Assembly (NCBI RefSeq): GCF_035582795.1
Contig: NC_134365.1
Coordinates: 80,705,635 to 80,769,634, forward strand
From: Mycteria americana
Lineage: Eukaryota > Chordata > Aves > Ciconiiformes > Ciconiidae
Reading direction: 5' to 3'
DNA: 64,000 nucleotides
The first letter of the stretch is position 1. Each line of letters starts with the position of its first letter. Below the pieces are notes generated by a model. The model was not told where the DNA came from. It made no database searches and worked only from the letters and a program-made list of their open reading frames with translations. Both the position numbers and the translations under genes were made by a program. Positions 53,485 to 64,000 of the stretch are shown one piece after another.

Positions 53485-54345
53485 TATTGAGAAGAGTTTG
53501 GCTCTGCCTTTCAAGTACTTTGTGGGCACCTGTTAGGTAACATCTGAGCCTCCTCCTTGCTAGACTAAACATGCCCATTGCTCTCAATCTCTCTTCACAG
53601 GGCATGAGCTCTAGGCTCCTTACCATCCGGTAGCCTTCTGCTGGACCCTCTTCAGTTTCTCCACATCCTTTTTTGGACATACTGTTCCAGGTGTGGGCTC
53701 AGCTGCACTGAGCAGGAGGACATAGGAACTTAACAGTGGTCTGCTGGCCATGTTCCTCCTAATGTGATCTACTGTTCAGTTTGCCTTGCTTGCAGTGGGA
53801 ACGCCCTGACAGCTCATATTCAACCGGGCATCCACATAAACCCCAGGCCCTTTTCAGCAGAATTGCTGCTCAGCCAGTTGCTCATACGTAGGGCAATTCT
53901 GCCCCAGTGTGGAACTTCACATGAGTCCTTACTGAAGTCCCGCAACAGGTCTTTGTTGGTCCACTTCTTGAGGTTATTGAGGTCTCCCTGGATTGAGGCT
54001 CTGCCATTTGTCTCTGCCACTTTCCCTACTATCGTGTTCCCTGCAGAGATGCTGAGAATGTACTCTCTGTTCTCCTCCCGGTCACTGCTAAAGGTGTTGA
54101 ACAGTATCAGCCCCGACATTGACTCCTGGGCTACCCATTACCAGCCACGAGTCAGGTGATGAGCCGCTGATCACTATCCTTTGAGTCTGGCAATCCAGCC
54201 AATTTTCCCAGCAGTCCTTTTGTTTACCCCATACTTCTTCACCTTCCAAATGAGAATGCTGTAGGAGACACTATAGGGAAGCCTCACTAAAGTCAAGATA
54301 TCTCCACCACCCTCTCCTCACCCACATAATCATCCGTTTCCTTAA
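53485..54345 (-). mobile_element. Older CR1 LINE fragment, antisense
   Basis: The minus strand encodes decayed CR1 ORF2: GLILFNTFSSDREENREYIL (reverse transcriptase, palm region), GRASIQGDLNNLKKWTNKDL, then further along the element PCEERLRAMGMFSLARRRLR near 53560-53600. The 3' terminal region and tail are absent. The plus strand at 54236-54345 (aatgagaatgctgtaggaga, aagcctcactaaagtcaaga) is the antisense of the earlier reverse transcriptase part. Similar old sequence may continue to about 54640, but I am less sure of that. Confidence 0.85.
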
Positions 54346-54640
54346 TGCCCATTGCTGGCTTTATCTCAAGCTGAGCTTTGGCTTTCTTTGTTTTGTGCCC
54401 AAGTACCTAAGCAATGCTTTTGTAAGTTCTCTTTGGTCAGAGCATAAAATGCATCTTGTAAAATTCCCTGTCTTCCTCAACAGTGGGATGATGTGTCCCT
54501 GAGTTCTCCAAAACTTCTCTTTATAAATCAGCCAGTTCTCCTGAGCATCCTTCTGCTTCACTGGGCTGATTCCCAGGGATTCTACCTTGAAATTCCCTGA
54601 GTGAGGCAAAACCCACTCTCCTGAGTGGAGCATCCAAACT

Positions 54641-57600
54641 ACTGCTCACCTTCCCAGCCTCCCTCCAGTTCCTGAACTCCAGCAGAGGGCACAACCGACA
54701 GCTGAGACTAGTCCTGCCTTGAGTCACCACAGCACATCTCCTTAAAGTCCTCAGGAGATAACAGCACCGGCTTTGGGACAAAAGAAAGGAGAAGAAAATT
54801 TAGTTGTTACGCCCCATTTAGAATTTGACTGCCTTGTTCTCATTAGCAGTGGTACAGAGATCTTTAAAGCTGCAGATGGGCAGTGCTAGGGGTGGTTTGT
54901 CAGTGGGGGAAAAAGGGGCAATTCCCAGTGAATTCTCTGATGAGAAGGGGATGAGAAATGTAACGGTTCATTAATGTCCAGGCTGCTCATATGGAGTTTG
55001 TAAGGGGAAAATCAATTTTTACTTGTCAAATTATTGGCCAGTGTATCTAATAAAGTAGTAAAAGATGCTACTTGTCACGTAGCCCTGGGGCTGTGATTAG
55101 GGCTAGCAGTCCAGCAGCTTCCAGCAGCTTTCCTCATTCACACAGTAATCAACCCTGCTCTGCTGTAGGGAGCTGCGGCAGAGGTAACAGAAAATATGCT
55201 AGACTCAGGGAGATGGTACTTTCTGTCTCCAGTATGCTGCGTGAACTCTGTGAATGCATCCCACGCCTCCTTTTTCTCTCGGCTGCTAAGGTTTTGAGTC
55301 AAGGATTGCTGGTTGCTGCAGAAGGTGGAAAGGTGGACTTCGGTGCTCATTGACGCTGCATCATTGCAATAGTGGCAAGATAGCTGCATGATCGAAATCA
55401 CCGTGCCAAACCTAAATAAAACAATGCTGTATGGTGTACGCTTTTTGTCCAGCTATTAAACAGGCAGCAATTTGGGTTCTTGCTTCCTTCCTCCTCCCCA
55501 GGTCCCCAATACGATCCTCCCTTCTGTCACAAATGGGCTGAATCCATCTTATTATTCCAAAAAGTTTACTAGGCAGAACATATAAGGCACTAGGGGAAAT
55601 GCTGTCATTAGAAAACCATCGCTATCAGTCCTGCTGGCACAGAAACGTCTATTGACGGAGCAGGAAAGCAGCAGCTGGGACTGTGCTTGGATGCAGGGAA
55701 CCAGGTGTTCCTCCTCCTCCTGAGATGAAGAAATGCAATAGAAGATCTTAGTCAGGCTGCAGTGACTGCAGTCCAAATAAGAGCTATTAGCAAGCTGCTC
55801 TTTTCTCTCTGCTGTGATACAAGTACAAAAATAAGTCTGTTGCTAGCTCCAGAGTGAAGAGGTTGATCTTTAAAAACAAAAGGCTCAGTGACTGTGGAGA
55901 AGGGGGCCTGTGTCTTTAAAGCCAGGTATGGAGGAAGCTACAGCTCATTGCTTTATTTTTATAGCCATTATTATTTTCTGGGTTGTTTAACAGCATGCAG
56001 ATGTTTGAAGGGCCTATTCAGCCTTCAGCAAATAAAATGCTTTTTTCTTTGCCAGTGACTTCAAGATTTTCAGGAAAGGACAAGCGTCCTCCCATGTGTG
56101 TGGACAGCATTCAGCACACGATAAATATTACTTGAATGTAAATGATTGGTATGAAAATTGGTAGCAGCCTGACTTGGTTAATAGCATTGTTCTTACTGAC
56201 AAATTCTAGATGCTCTTGATCCAAAGAAGTGAATTTTAAATATTTAAAAGTGAATCTTTGAACTTTATTTCTTTAATATCCAAAGCTGGATTGAGCCATG
56301 CTTCTATAAGACATGAGGATAAATTACTTTAAACATAAAAGCAATGCTTATTTAAAACCTGGATTTATTTTTTTTTATCGAAAGAATCCATTATAAAGCT
56401 AATCTCAGGCAGCTTTCAGAAAATCTCTTCAACATTTTCAGCATCTCTATTCAGTGAGTAGAACTGGTTGCACATCTCTTTTTTTGACCACCTCTTAAGA
56501 AAACAAAACAAAACTGCACCAAAATTGTACAACCCACTGAGAAACAGTGACACCTGGAAATCCTAGGAGCTGTCGGTGATGAAAAAAATTAAAATATCAT
56601 ATTCTCCTTACTTACAGACACACAAACTTCTGTTTAAAAAAACTTGAAAGTCACCTTGAAATTCAAATAGTTCTCACTATATCTGTCAAGAGGTTAGAGA
56701 CTTCAGCACAGAATTTACCTACACCTGTTATTCTACTAATTAAGTCAATTAGAAAGTCTTCTCCTAATAACTAATTAGGACCCTAATTTCTGTTTTCAGT
56801 TTGTTGGGCACTGCAGACTGTAAGTTACTTCTGAAAGTGAGACTTCGTGTCTTGAACACTTAAAAATGTAAACACCTAGCATCATTTCTCAAAAAAAACC
56901 CCTTAATCTCCAGAGTATGTATCCCTCTTCACCCTGAAGATGAAATGTAATTAACGTCGTACCAAAAAAAGAAGGTGCAACAAGGCACAGCACCTTTGGG
57001 CATAGAATGGGAATTGGGACAAATGAAAAACAGAGTTTCTATGTTCTGGGAAATTCTGCTATTTCAGTATCTTGTTTTCTCCCAACTTGGAATGGAGAGC
57101 TGAAGGCAATTTTTCATTGAATAAAATATTTTGGGTCAAAGCAAAACTGAGTATTTTACTGAACTGCATTTCTGCATTGCTATGCATTGCCCCATATAGC
57201 CCCCATATATCTCCCGACCAGTCCAGCCAGAGGGGAGAGGCTGTTCTCTGGGGAACCAAAACCAAGGCACAAAATGGGACCTAAACTTCAGCTCCCATGA
57301 AGCAAAGCAACACCAGGCAAGGCAGTTATGTGTCAATGTAATTGAAAACATATGTCTGAACATACGCTAGTCTGAGATAAAATACAACAGTTTGGTTTTA
57401 GGGGAAAAAGGCATTTCGTTTCAATCCCATATCCCCCTTCAAGGATTTTTTCAGGTATTCAGCAAAGCTGAAATAATTTCAGTGGGAAACGCCTTACCAA
57501 CTTTTATGGGGAACGAGGTGCTACAAGTGTTCTGTGCCTGTATCTAGGTAAATAATGTCATTAAATAACCCTCACAAAGAACCTTAGATCCAGTTTCAAA

Positions 57601-58907
57601 GGACAGTAAAGCAAGTTATAATGCTCAGTAAAGGCTTCCTTTTCCGCTCTTGAGTGACCAGAAGTTCCAAATATTGTCACAGATGTAGGCTCTTCCTTGG
57701 CATCACCTACATCTTAGAGTTTCCAGCTGGAAAAATGTGTAGAAGACAGCACTGTTACCAGGAGGGACCTCAGGCGTCAGACCCACTTAAGTTTTTGGGA
57801 GGTCCTGCTGTTTTCTGCGGGGCTCTGCCCAAGCCCAGTGATCCACCCACTTAAATTCATTTACAGAATGAAGGCCCTCATGGTAGCAGGGAGTTTTGGA
57901 GATTTACAGCACTACAGGAGTGCTAAGTCTTCTGATTAATGGACTAACAAATGCCAGAGAAGTAGGAAGACTGGAAACCCAGTATCTCTGTCTCGGAGGA
58001 AAAGACCCTTATGCACACAGATGGTTGGTTTTAACTTAAATGGAAAAAGCAGCTTTTATTGTTAATGTTAAAAAAAAAGGTAGTAAGTCCCAAAGGATTG
58101 CACAAAATGGATATCCCAAAATTCAGAAACCCTCCTTCTTCCTCAGGAAGTCAAGGATTTTATTCCACATATTCCTTTGGGAATTATTATCCTAATTTGA
58201 CAGAAAATGATAAATTCTTAATCTTTTAATTATTGAGGCTTATAGATCTGCCATCTGTGTTATCCACCAAGGCTTTTTCCACCCTCTAGTAGCTGTGCGA
58301 AGCACGGCAGTTCAGCTCATTTTGGGGCGCTTTTTATTCTGATACAGTGTTTTTCTCTGACTAGAAATCTTGCTAAAATACTGCTCTTCTGGAGAAATCC
58401 TGATCAAAGAATTTATTCCATTTGACCTGTGAGGATAACTAATCAACACAGACTGTAACTGCAACTGCGCTGGCTTCTGAGCCCCTTGATTCATATGGTT
58501 TCGTTCAGCTTGTGGTTTCCAGTCCCATGCTTCTCACTCAAAAACATTTTTGCCTTCACGACTATTAGCTGCAGTGAGTCAAGTGTATAAGAACACTGTA
58601 CATATTTCCTACCTGAAGCTCATGAAAGTTTTCCCTTCTATAAAGGAAAAAAAAAAAAACCCTATGCATACTTGCACAAGGATGTGTTCGTACCGCTTCA
58701 AATATCAGTACCAAACAGGAGGAATTAAGGCTTTCCTTTGGGCTGAAGTACACCACAGCCAGTGAGTTTGCCTCTGCCAGCTGAGCTGTGGTAACTGTGC
58801 ATCCATCTCAGCTGGACATCTAAGCAAATCTTTTTATCTACATGTGTGAAGAACACAGGAAGTTACTGAAACTCCTTCAATGCATATGGAGTAATTAGTC
58901 ATTAAAT
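54641..58907. other. Intergenic sequence, AT-rich, no recognised gene
   Basis: No exon, RNA gene or transposon recognised. A small tandem (ccagcagcttccagcagctt) lies near 55109-55130. The part 55880-56900 is unusually AT-rich and free of recognisable repeats, which would fit conserved noncoding DNA but cannot be tested here. Confidence 0.5.
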
Positions 58908-59500
58908 AGAATCACAGAATGAATCACAGAATGGTTTGGGTTGGAAGGGACCTTAAAAATCTTCTAGTTCAAACCCCCTGCCATGGGCAGGGACACCTTC
59001 CACTAGATCAGGTTGCTCAAAGCCCCATCCAACCTGGCCTTGAACACTTCCAATGATGGGACATCCACAACGTCTCTAGACAGCCTGTTCCAGTGCCTCA
59101 CCACCCTCATGGCAAAAAATATCTTCCTTATGCCCAATCTAAATCTACCGTCTTTCAGTTTAAAACCATTGTGCCTCGTCCTGTCACTACAGGCCTTGGT
59201 AAAAAGTCTCTCTCCATCTTTCTTACAAGCCCCCTTTATATATTGAAAGGCCACAATAAGGTTTCCCCCAGAGCCTTCTCTTGTCCAGGCTGAACAACCA
59301 CAACTCTCTCAGCCTTTCTTCATAGGAGAGGTGTTCCAGCCCTCTGACCATTTCTGTGGCCCTCCTCTGGACCCGCTCCAACAGGTCCATGTCCTTCTTG
59401 TACTGGGAACCCCAGAGCTGGACGCAGTACTCCAGGTGGGGTCTCACCAGAGCGGAGTAAAGGGGGAGAATCACCTCCCTTGACCTGCTGGCCACAGCAG
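58908..59500 (-). mobile_element. CR1 LINE 3' portion, antisense
   Basis: It begins on the plus strand with agaatcacagaatgaatcac, a duplicated CR1 tail. The minus strand encodes, from its 5' side, [60 protein letters not shown] and, after a frameshift, [40 protein letters not shown] and MRVVRHWNRLSRDVVDVPSL. This is the C-terminal part of CR1 ORF2. It is 5'-truncated at about 59500 and is the longest well-preserved CR1 segment in the window. Confidence 0.96.
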
Positions 59501-61469
59501 TGAGATGTAAAGATGCAGAAGCATGCACAAAAGGAACATACAGTTGCAGATAACGCAAGCACCTGAAACAGCTCAGTGACATCAGGAAAATACTCTTCTG
59601 TGGGTGGGCAATTTGTGGCAGCACTAGTGTGGTGCGTCATACACGTCCCCAGATGTGTTATAGTGATGTTCTGGTTTGCCAGAACCACAGAACTGCTGAG
59701 GGAATAAATTCACCCATCTGGTGAAGGATCTGTATGCCACTTGATTTCCGTGCAGGCCTACAGGGTTTGCACTGGCCCTTCCCAAGCTGAATTTCACCCC
59801 AGCCCGAGGCTTTGCCCACACTTGGAATGAGCCCTGAGTTCAACACCGGGTGTAGCTGCTCCACCACAGGCTCCTAGAGTTGTCAAGGGTATGGTCAGTT
59901 GTATCACGGTGTTGTGCTGAAGGAGGTACACCAGTGGCTGCTTTGTACTAACTCAATGCCTTAAGACAGTCTTTAGTTTTATTAGATATTGGGCTTTATT
60001 CTGCACAGTTCATGCCAAAGGCTACTGGTCCAATGATAATTCAAGAGTGAAAAATACTTTCCAGAGACAGCTGTATATGATTTTTTAGTCTACGCCTATC
60101 TCATATTTCACTATTAATCCAGAAACATGAACATTTTGTGGTAGGGTTTTTTTTTTTCTTATTGCAAATAAAGGGATTAAGAAAAACTTTCTCAGAGGGA
60201 TTTTTGGCTCAGTGGCTCTTAGGTAAACTCTACTTACTGTCTTATTGAAAAGGCTGGGAGAAAAGAGGACAATACTCAAACCCTGCCATGCTATGCTGAC
60301 TCCCAGGCTCTGGAATGTATCCTTGGCACTCAGGGCAGATCACAGCCTACAGCATCCTAAACCAAACTGGTTTAAGGACAGAGTAGTGGGAAACTGGAAA
60401 AAGTGTCTTTACCTTATAACACCTGAAATGCGCTGAGCTGCCGTTCAGGTGCTGGACCAGAAGTGACTGTAAATAACAAGAAAAATAAAAAGGACATGGG
60501 ATTTTCCCCACTCAATGTATCAAAATAAATAAAGCCCAGAATTACTTTTCTGCTGACAGCCTCATGGCACAACTTGAAGATCTAGTGACTGCCTCGGAGC
60601 CACCAGAGCAGGCAGCTTCATAGGGGAAAGGGAGCCGGGAGCTGAGGATGACAGCAAGCAGCCCAAAGCAGCATCCTCATGGGCACGGGGCAGCCCCATG
60701 GCACCTGTGCGAGGCGAGCAGAGCAGGTCCGGTGATGGTAACCGGGCACAGCCAGGAGTCCCATGATTCCCAGACACATCCACAGCGAGGAGGCAGGTGC
60801 GAAGCAAAGCCAGCGGGTCAGGGTCAGGGCCTGGATCGGTGGCCATGTGGCCAGGCACAGGCAGAGCTGCAGTGCAGCTCAGGCAAGGACGAAGGCTGAG
60901 ATGCAACTCCTGAGCAAAGCAGGGAGGCTCCCGGCAAGGCCTCTCACCATGGCTCTTTCCCTGGCGTCAGGTCCAGTGTGACCCGGGCACACCACCTCAG
61001 AGGTAGCCTGCGGCATCAGCGCCGAGCCCCATGGAGTCATGGGGGGAAGCCAGAGGGTGAAAAGGGGAGGGCAGCAGTTTCTCTTTGTCCACAAACCTCC
61101 CCCTGCCCCCCCCCACTTGCTCCATTGCAATACTCCATAAGAAGGAGAGACAAAACTCTTTTGGAAGAAGCTGCATCATTTGGTAACTTAAAAATTATTT
61201 TCTGTCTAAACCAAACAAGCGAGGGTAGCAGCACCGCTCAGAAACAAACCTCAACACCCAGTGCAGTTTTGTGCAATCTCCCTTTCCACATTTCGATTCT
61301 GGTTTTGCACAGTTATATGCGCCAGGAATAACACACGGCCGTCTTTTGGTTCCTTAATCTTCTCTAAAGCTCAGGCTCAGTTTCACGCTCACGAGCATCA
61401 ACTTGGTGACCTCAGGCGGAACAGCCAAGGACCTTTTGTGCCTGGTCGGTCGCATTATTTTCCAGCGCT
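59501..61469. other. Intergenic sequence, no recognised gene
   Basis: No exon or RNA gene recognised. It becomes GC-richer toward 60560-61120, where open frames on both strands look compositional. Confidence 0.5.
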
Positions 61470-61760
61470 GCCATCATCAGAATCGCATCTCATCCCGGCC
61501 CGGCGGGGGGTCACGGGCCATTAATGTATTTAGGGGCGCTTGTCCCAAGCCGAGGAAGCGGTTTCCCGCCGGCCGAGCCGAGCGGGCAGCGCGGGGCCGT
61601 GGCCGCCGGGTGTCGCTGCCCGACGCCTTTTCCCTGCCCGCACCGCCGCGGCTCGGGCGGGGGGGGGGGGGGGGGGGGGGGCTGCCCGCACCCCCCTGCC
61701 GCAAGCCCGCCGGTGGTAACAGCCCCCAGCTTCACCTTTCCAGGGGCAGTGCTTCTGGGT
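61470..61760. promoter_or_regulatory. Second CpG island, probable promoter of an unidentified transcript
   Basis: CpG-dense sequence (cccgccggccgagccgagcg, gcgcggggccgtggccgccg, gcaccgccgcggctcgggcg) interrupted by a run of 23 G. It has a GC-rich shoulder to about 61870. It lies about 10.4 kb from the first island. Open frames on both strands are Pro-, Gly- and Arg-rich and match nothing I know. The transcript direction cannot be assigned. Confidence 0.55.
61659..61681. repeat. Poly-G tract (23 G) within the CpG island
   Basis: Twenty-three uninterrupted G. Tracts this long are hard to sequence, so the length and the reading frames crossing it should not be trusted. It can fold as a G-quadruplex. 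Confidence 0.85.
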
Positions 61761-63704
61761 GCGCTGCTGGCGAGGGCACCCCGCCTCGCCTGTAATCGTT
61801 TCCACCCCGTAAGGCAGGTCTGATGTTCCCCGCCGCCGGCAGCTTCCCATCCCGGCTTCCCACGCCGGCTTCCCATCCCTCTGAAGCACTAGGCCTGAGC
61901 AGTTGGAAAAGCCTATAATCTGCGTGGCAGCAGCTTTTTCTATCACACCAGATGCGGGTATTTGTTAGCAGGTGATGCGTGGAGGCACCGCTTGCCCACC
62001 TGGAGTCGGTTCCCCCCACGCCCAGCTTGTGCAGGCACTTGAGGGCGCTGCCAAAAGCTCCTTTAATTCATGACTCTTTTCTGAAGTTTGGCTGATGACT
62101 GGGGTAGATTGTTCTGCCTTGTTTGATGGGTCTTTGGGTTTTTTCTGTCCTACCTTTCTGTGGTGGAAGGAGCTAGTTTCTAGATTTCACAGTCAGAAAA
62201 AGCTCCTTAAGGTAGAACGACCGGGTCACGTTATGCTCGGACGTTTCAAACTTGCAAGGCAAGAACTAATTAAATACTGAAATTTAGATCTTTTCAACTC
62301 AGAATGAACAAATGCTTCAGTTGTTTCTGGTGGGGGGAAAAAGAAAAACAACAAACCCCAAGGGTTTCCATCTCTCAAAAGAGTTTTTTTCCTCTTTGAT
62401 TTATTTTTGCCTCTTGGAAACAACTAGTTTCTCTCACCAGAGATCACAAGCTCTTCCCAGTTTTTGAGGGGAATCTTCTTAACTTTTGGCTCAATACATA
62501 TAGTAAAAATCAATCCTCACAGGCACTTTTAAAGTCAGTGGAAACAATGGTTTTATTTTTAAATGTCCTTTTACAGACTGTGCAAATCAGAGGTTGGGTT
62601 ATGAAGGATTTTAGGCTGGAAAGTAAGTAGAAACAAAACTGAAACTAGCTTATAACTGACCTAAATTTGCCCAAGGTGGGAAATGAAAAAAACCCTTAAA
62701 GCAACTTATCCCCTTTGGAGAACTGCATGAGTCAACATCAAGTGTTTGGCTGGGTTAGCTAAACAGTAAATGAGACAGTTAAATAAGGGCTGGAGGAGTT
62801 AGATAAGATAGACGGCAACAGAAAAGGTAAGAAACCTGAGAAGATAATATGAGGATTCTCCAGGAGATTAAAATCCATAATGCAAAATCCATAATACAAG
62901 CAAGACAGAGAACCTAGTTGGGGTCTTAATTTAAGACACATCATGAAGGGACTGAGAACCGAAAGAGAAACCAAATGTGAACCTCCTGTAAAACAGGGAA
63001 TTATACTGCCATTATTCAGAATGTTTGCTCTTCTATCCACTTTCAGGAAAGACTATTAAAATAAATTTTCCTTGGCAGGCAAACAGTGGGAGGAAAACAG
63101 AGAAGCACAATGAAGCAAAAATAATTAAAGCAAAAATAATCAAATAATTAAATAATTAAAATCTCTTGTATTGTATCTAGCAGTTTCCCTTTTACATCCA
63201 TTGTGCCTCCTCTGGGAGTGTTTCCAGTTCTGTTTGTTTGAAAAAGCTACTGCCAAAATGAAAAAAGGAGTCCTGGTCAGAGGGAGCCTTCCCTTACACC
63301 CACATCTGCCCAGGCTGGCTGTAACATGCTTGGAAATATCCCTGTTCCTAATATTGCTCCATAAGGGACAAAGTCAGGTCCCTCCACCCAGAGATTTTAG
63401 TAACCCAGAGCTCCAGCCAAGGCAGAAAATTGGCTACAGCTTTTCCTGTGTGCAGCCAGAGATGACAATTTGCAAACATGGACTGCCACACTCTTTCCTA
63501 AGTAACACCAGGGATTTAAAAGAATCCAGGTATTTTGATTTCTCAGCAGTTTCAAATGATGACCAGAATAGCTTCTCTCAAGGCTATGGGGATAGTCTGG
63601 GTCTGAGGTGGAAAATGGCAGAAACTGATGGAAGCAATGAGCTGGGTGAGTAGCCGTATGTCGGAGGAGGTCATTCCTCCATGGGTAGTGATGCTGCCTC
63701 AACC
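61761..63704. other. Sequence right of the second CpG island, no proven exon
   Basis: No recognised gene. An AT-only stretch with ataattaa-type units lies at 63118-63163. An open frame of 160 codons at 63171-63653 (+) ends close to a good splice donor (gg|gtgagt at 63646) but shows no known domain and no clear acceptor. Confidence 0.4.
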
Positions 63705-63757
63705 AAATCAAGTCAAATCAAATCAAATCAAATCAAATCAAATCAAATCAAATCAAA
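63705..63757. repeat. (AAATC)n pentanucleotide microsatellite
   Basis: About ten AAATC units, with one variant (AAGTC) near the left end and eight uninterrupted ones after it. It is translated as NQIKS-type repeats in a chance open frame. Confidence 0.95.
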
Positions 63758-64000
63758 GTTTGACTTTGCCAGTATATTTCAGAAGTTATGCGGGGCTATA
63801 CATCCAGCTCTGGTTATAAGGTCAACACAAGTGCCGAGTGGCAAATGGCCAATTTTTGCCTGTTTTGTTATGATATAACATGGAACAACAGTGCAATCAT
63901 TTCTATAGGAATATTATAGATAAAATGGAGCAGAGTCAACGTTAGTTTGTTTTTTCTCAGTCCTCTCACTTTCTGACTGGTGCTATAAAATACAAAAGCT
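63758..64000. other. Right edge of the window, nothing recognised
   Basis: AT-rich unique sequence without a motif, repeat or exon that I can identify. Confidence 0.5.

Noticed and set aside
63171-63653. 160-codon open frame ending near a consensus splice donor
   Set aside because: No convincing acceptor or start context at its left end, and no protein similarity I know. A single donor-like site is expected by chance.
16266-64000. Exons of BCL2L14 or LRP6, expected next to ETV6 by mammalian synteny
   Set aside because: I looked for the BH3-like region and C terminus of BCL2L14 and for the signal peptide, beta-propeller motifs and PPPSP-type tail of LRP6 in the translated frames, and found none. 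They may lie outside the window or be too diverged to see by eye.

Overview
This window looks like part of a bird genome. The protein-coding signal is vertebrate, with split exons and consensus GT-AG splice sites. The dispersed repeats are CR1 LINEs in several age classes, some with the bird-typical ATTCTGTGATTC-type 3' tail. There are also old sauropsid/amniote relics (a MITE and MIR-like SINEs), few microsatellites, and no Alu, L1 or B-type elements. The species cannot be told from the sequence alone.

Left part (1 to about 16.3 kb, + strand): the 3' end of ETV6 (TEL), an ETS-family transcriptional repressor. Three coding exons are visible (5564-5706, 8526-8626, 11954-12059). They encode almost the whole DNA-binding ETS domain and the C-terminal autoinhibitory tail ending in ...QIYQEDEC. 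The SAM/PNT domain and the central region must lie to the left of the window. The stop codon is followed by a long AT-rich 3' UTR with several candidate poly(A) signals; the best distal one is at 16242-16247. The introns contain a rearranged sense CR1 copy with an internal foldback (6284-7058) and an ancient MITE (7511-7774).

Middle and right part (about 16.3 to 64 kb): no protein-coding exon that I can recognise. It is ordinary intergenic DNA with antisense CR1 copies (18701-18968, about 20335-20560, about 35535-36215, about 53485-54345, 58908-59500), SINE-like relics (about 42905-43030, 43969-44070, about 29370-29465), mono-, di- and pentanucleotide tracts, a roughly 630-bp pyrimidine-rich stretch (31880-32510), and two CpG islands (core 50930-51277 and 61470-61760). 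The islands are the best evidence for promoters of transcripts not evident from coding content. In mammals the next gene after ETV6 is BCL2L14, then LRP6; I found no recognisable exon of either here. Most long open frames in this part lack splice context or known motifs and look like chance.

I did not find a new multi-gene system. The most checkable oddities are the near-palindromic inverted duplication inside the intronic CR1, the two orphan CpG islands (one with a strong Kozak ATG followed by a possible splice donor), and the CR1 fragment within the likely ETV6 3' UTR.
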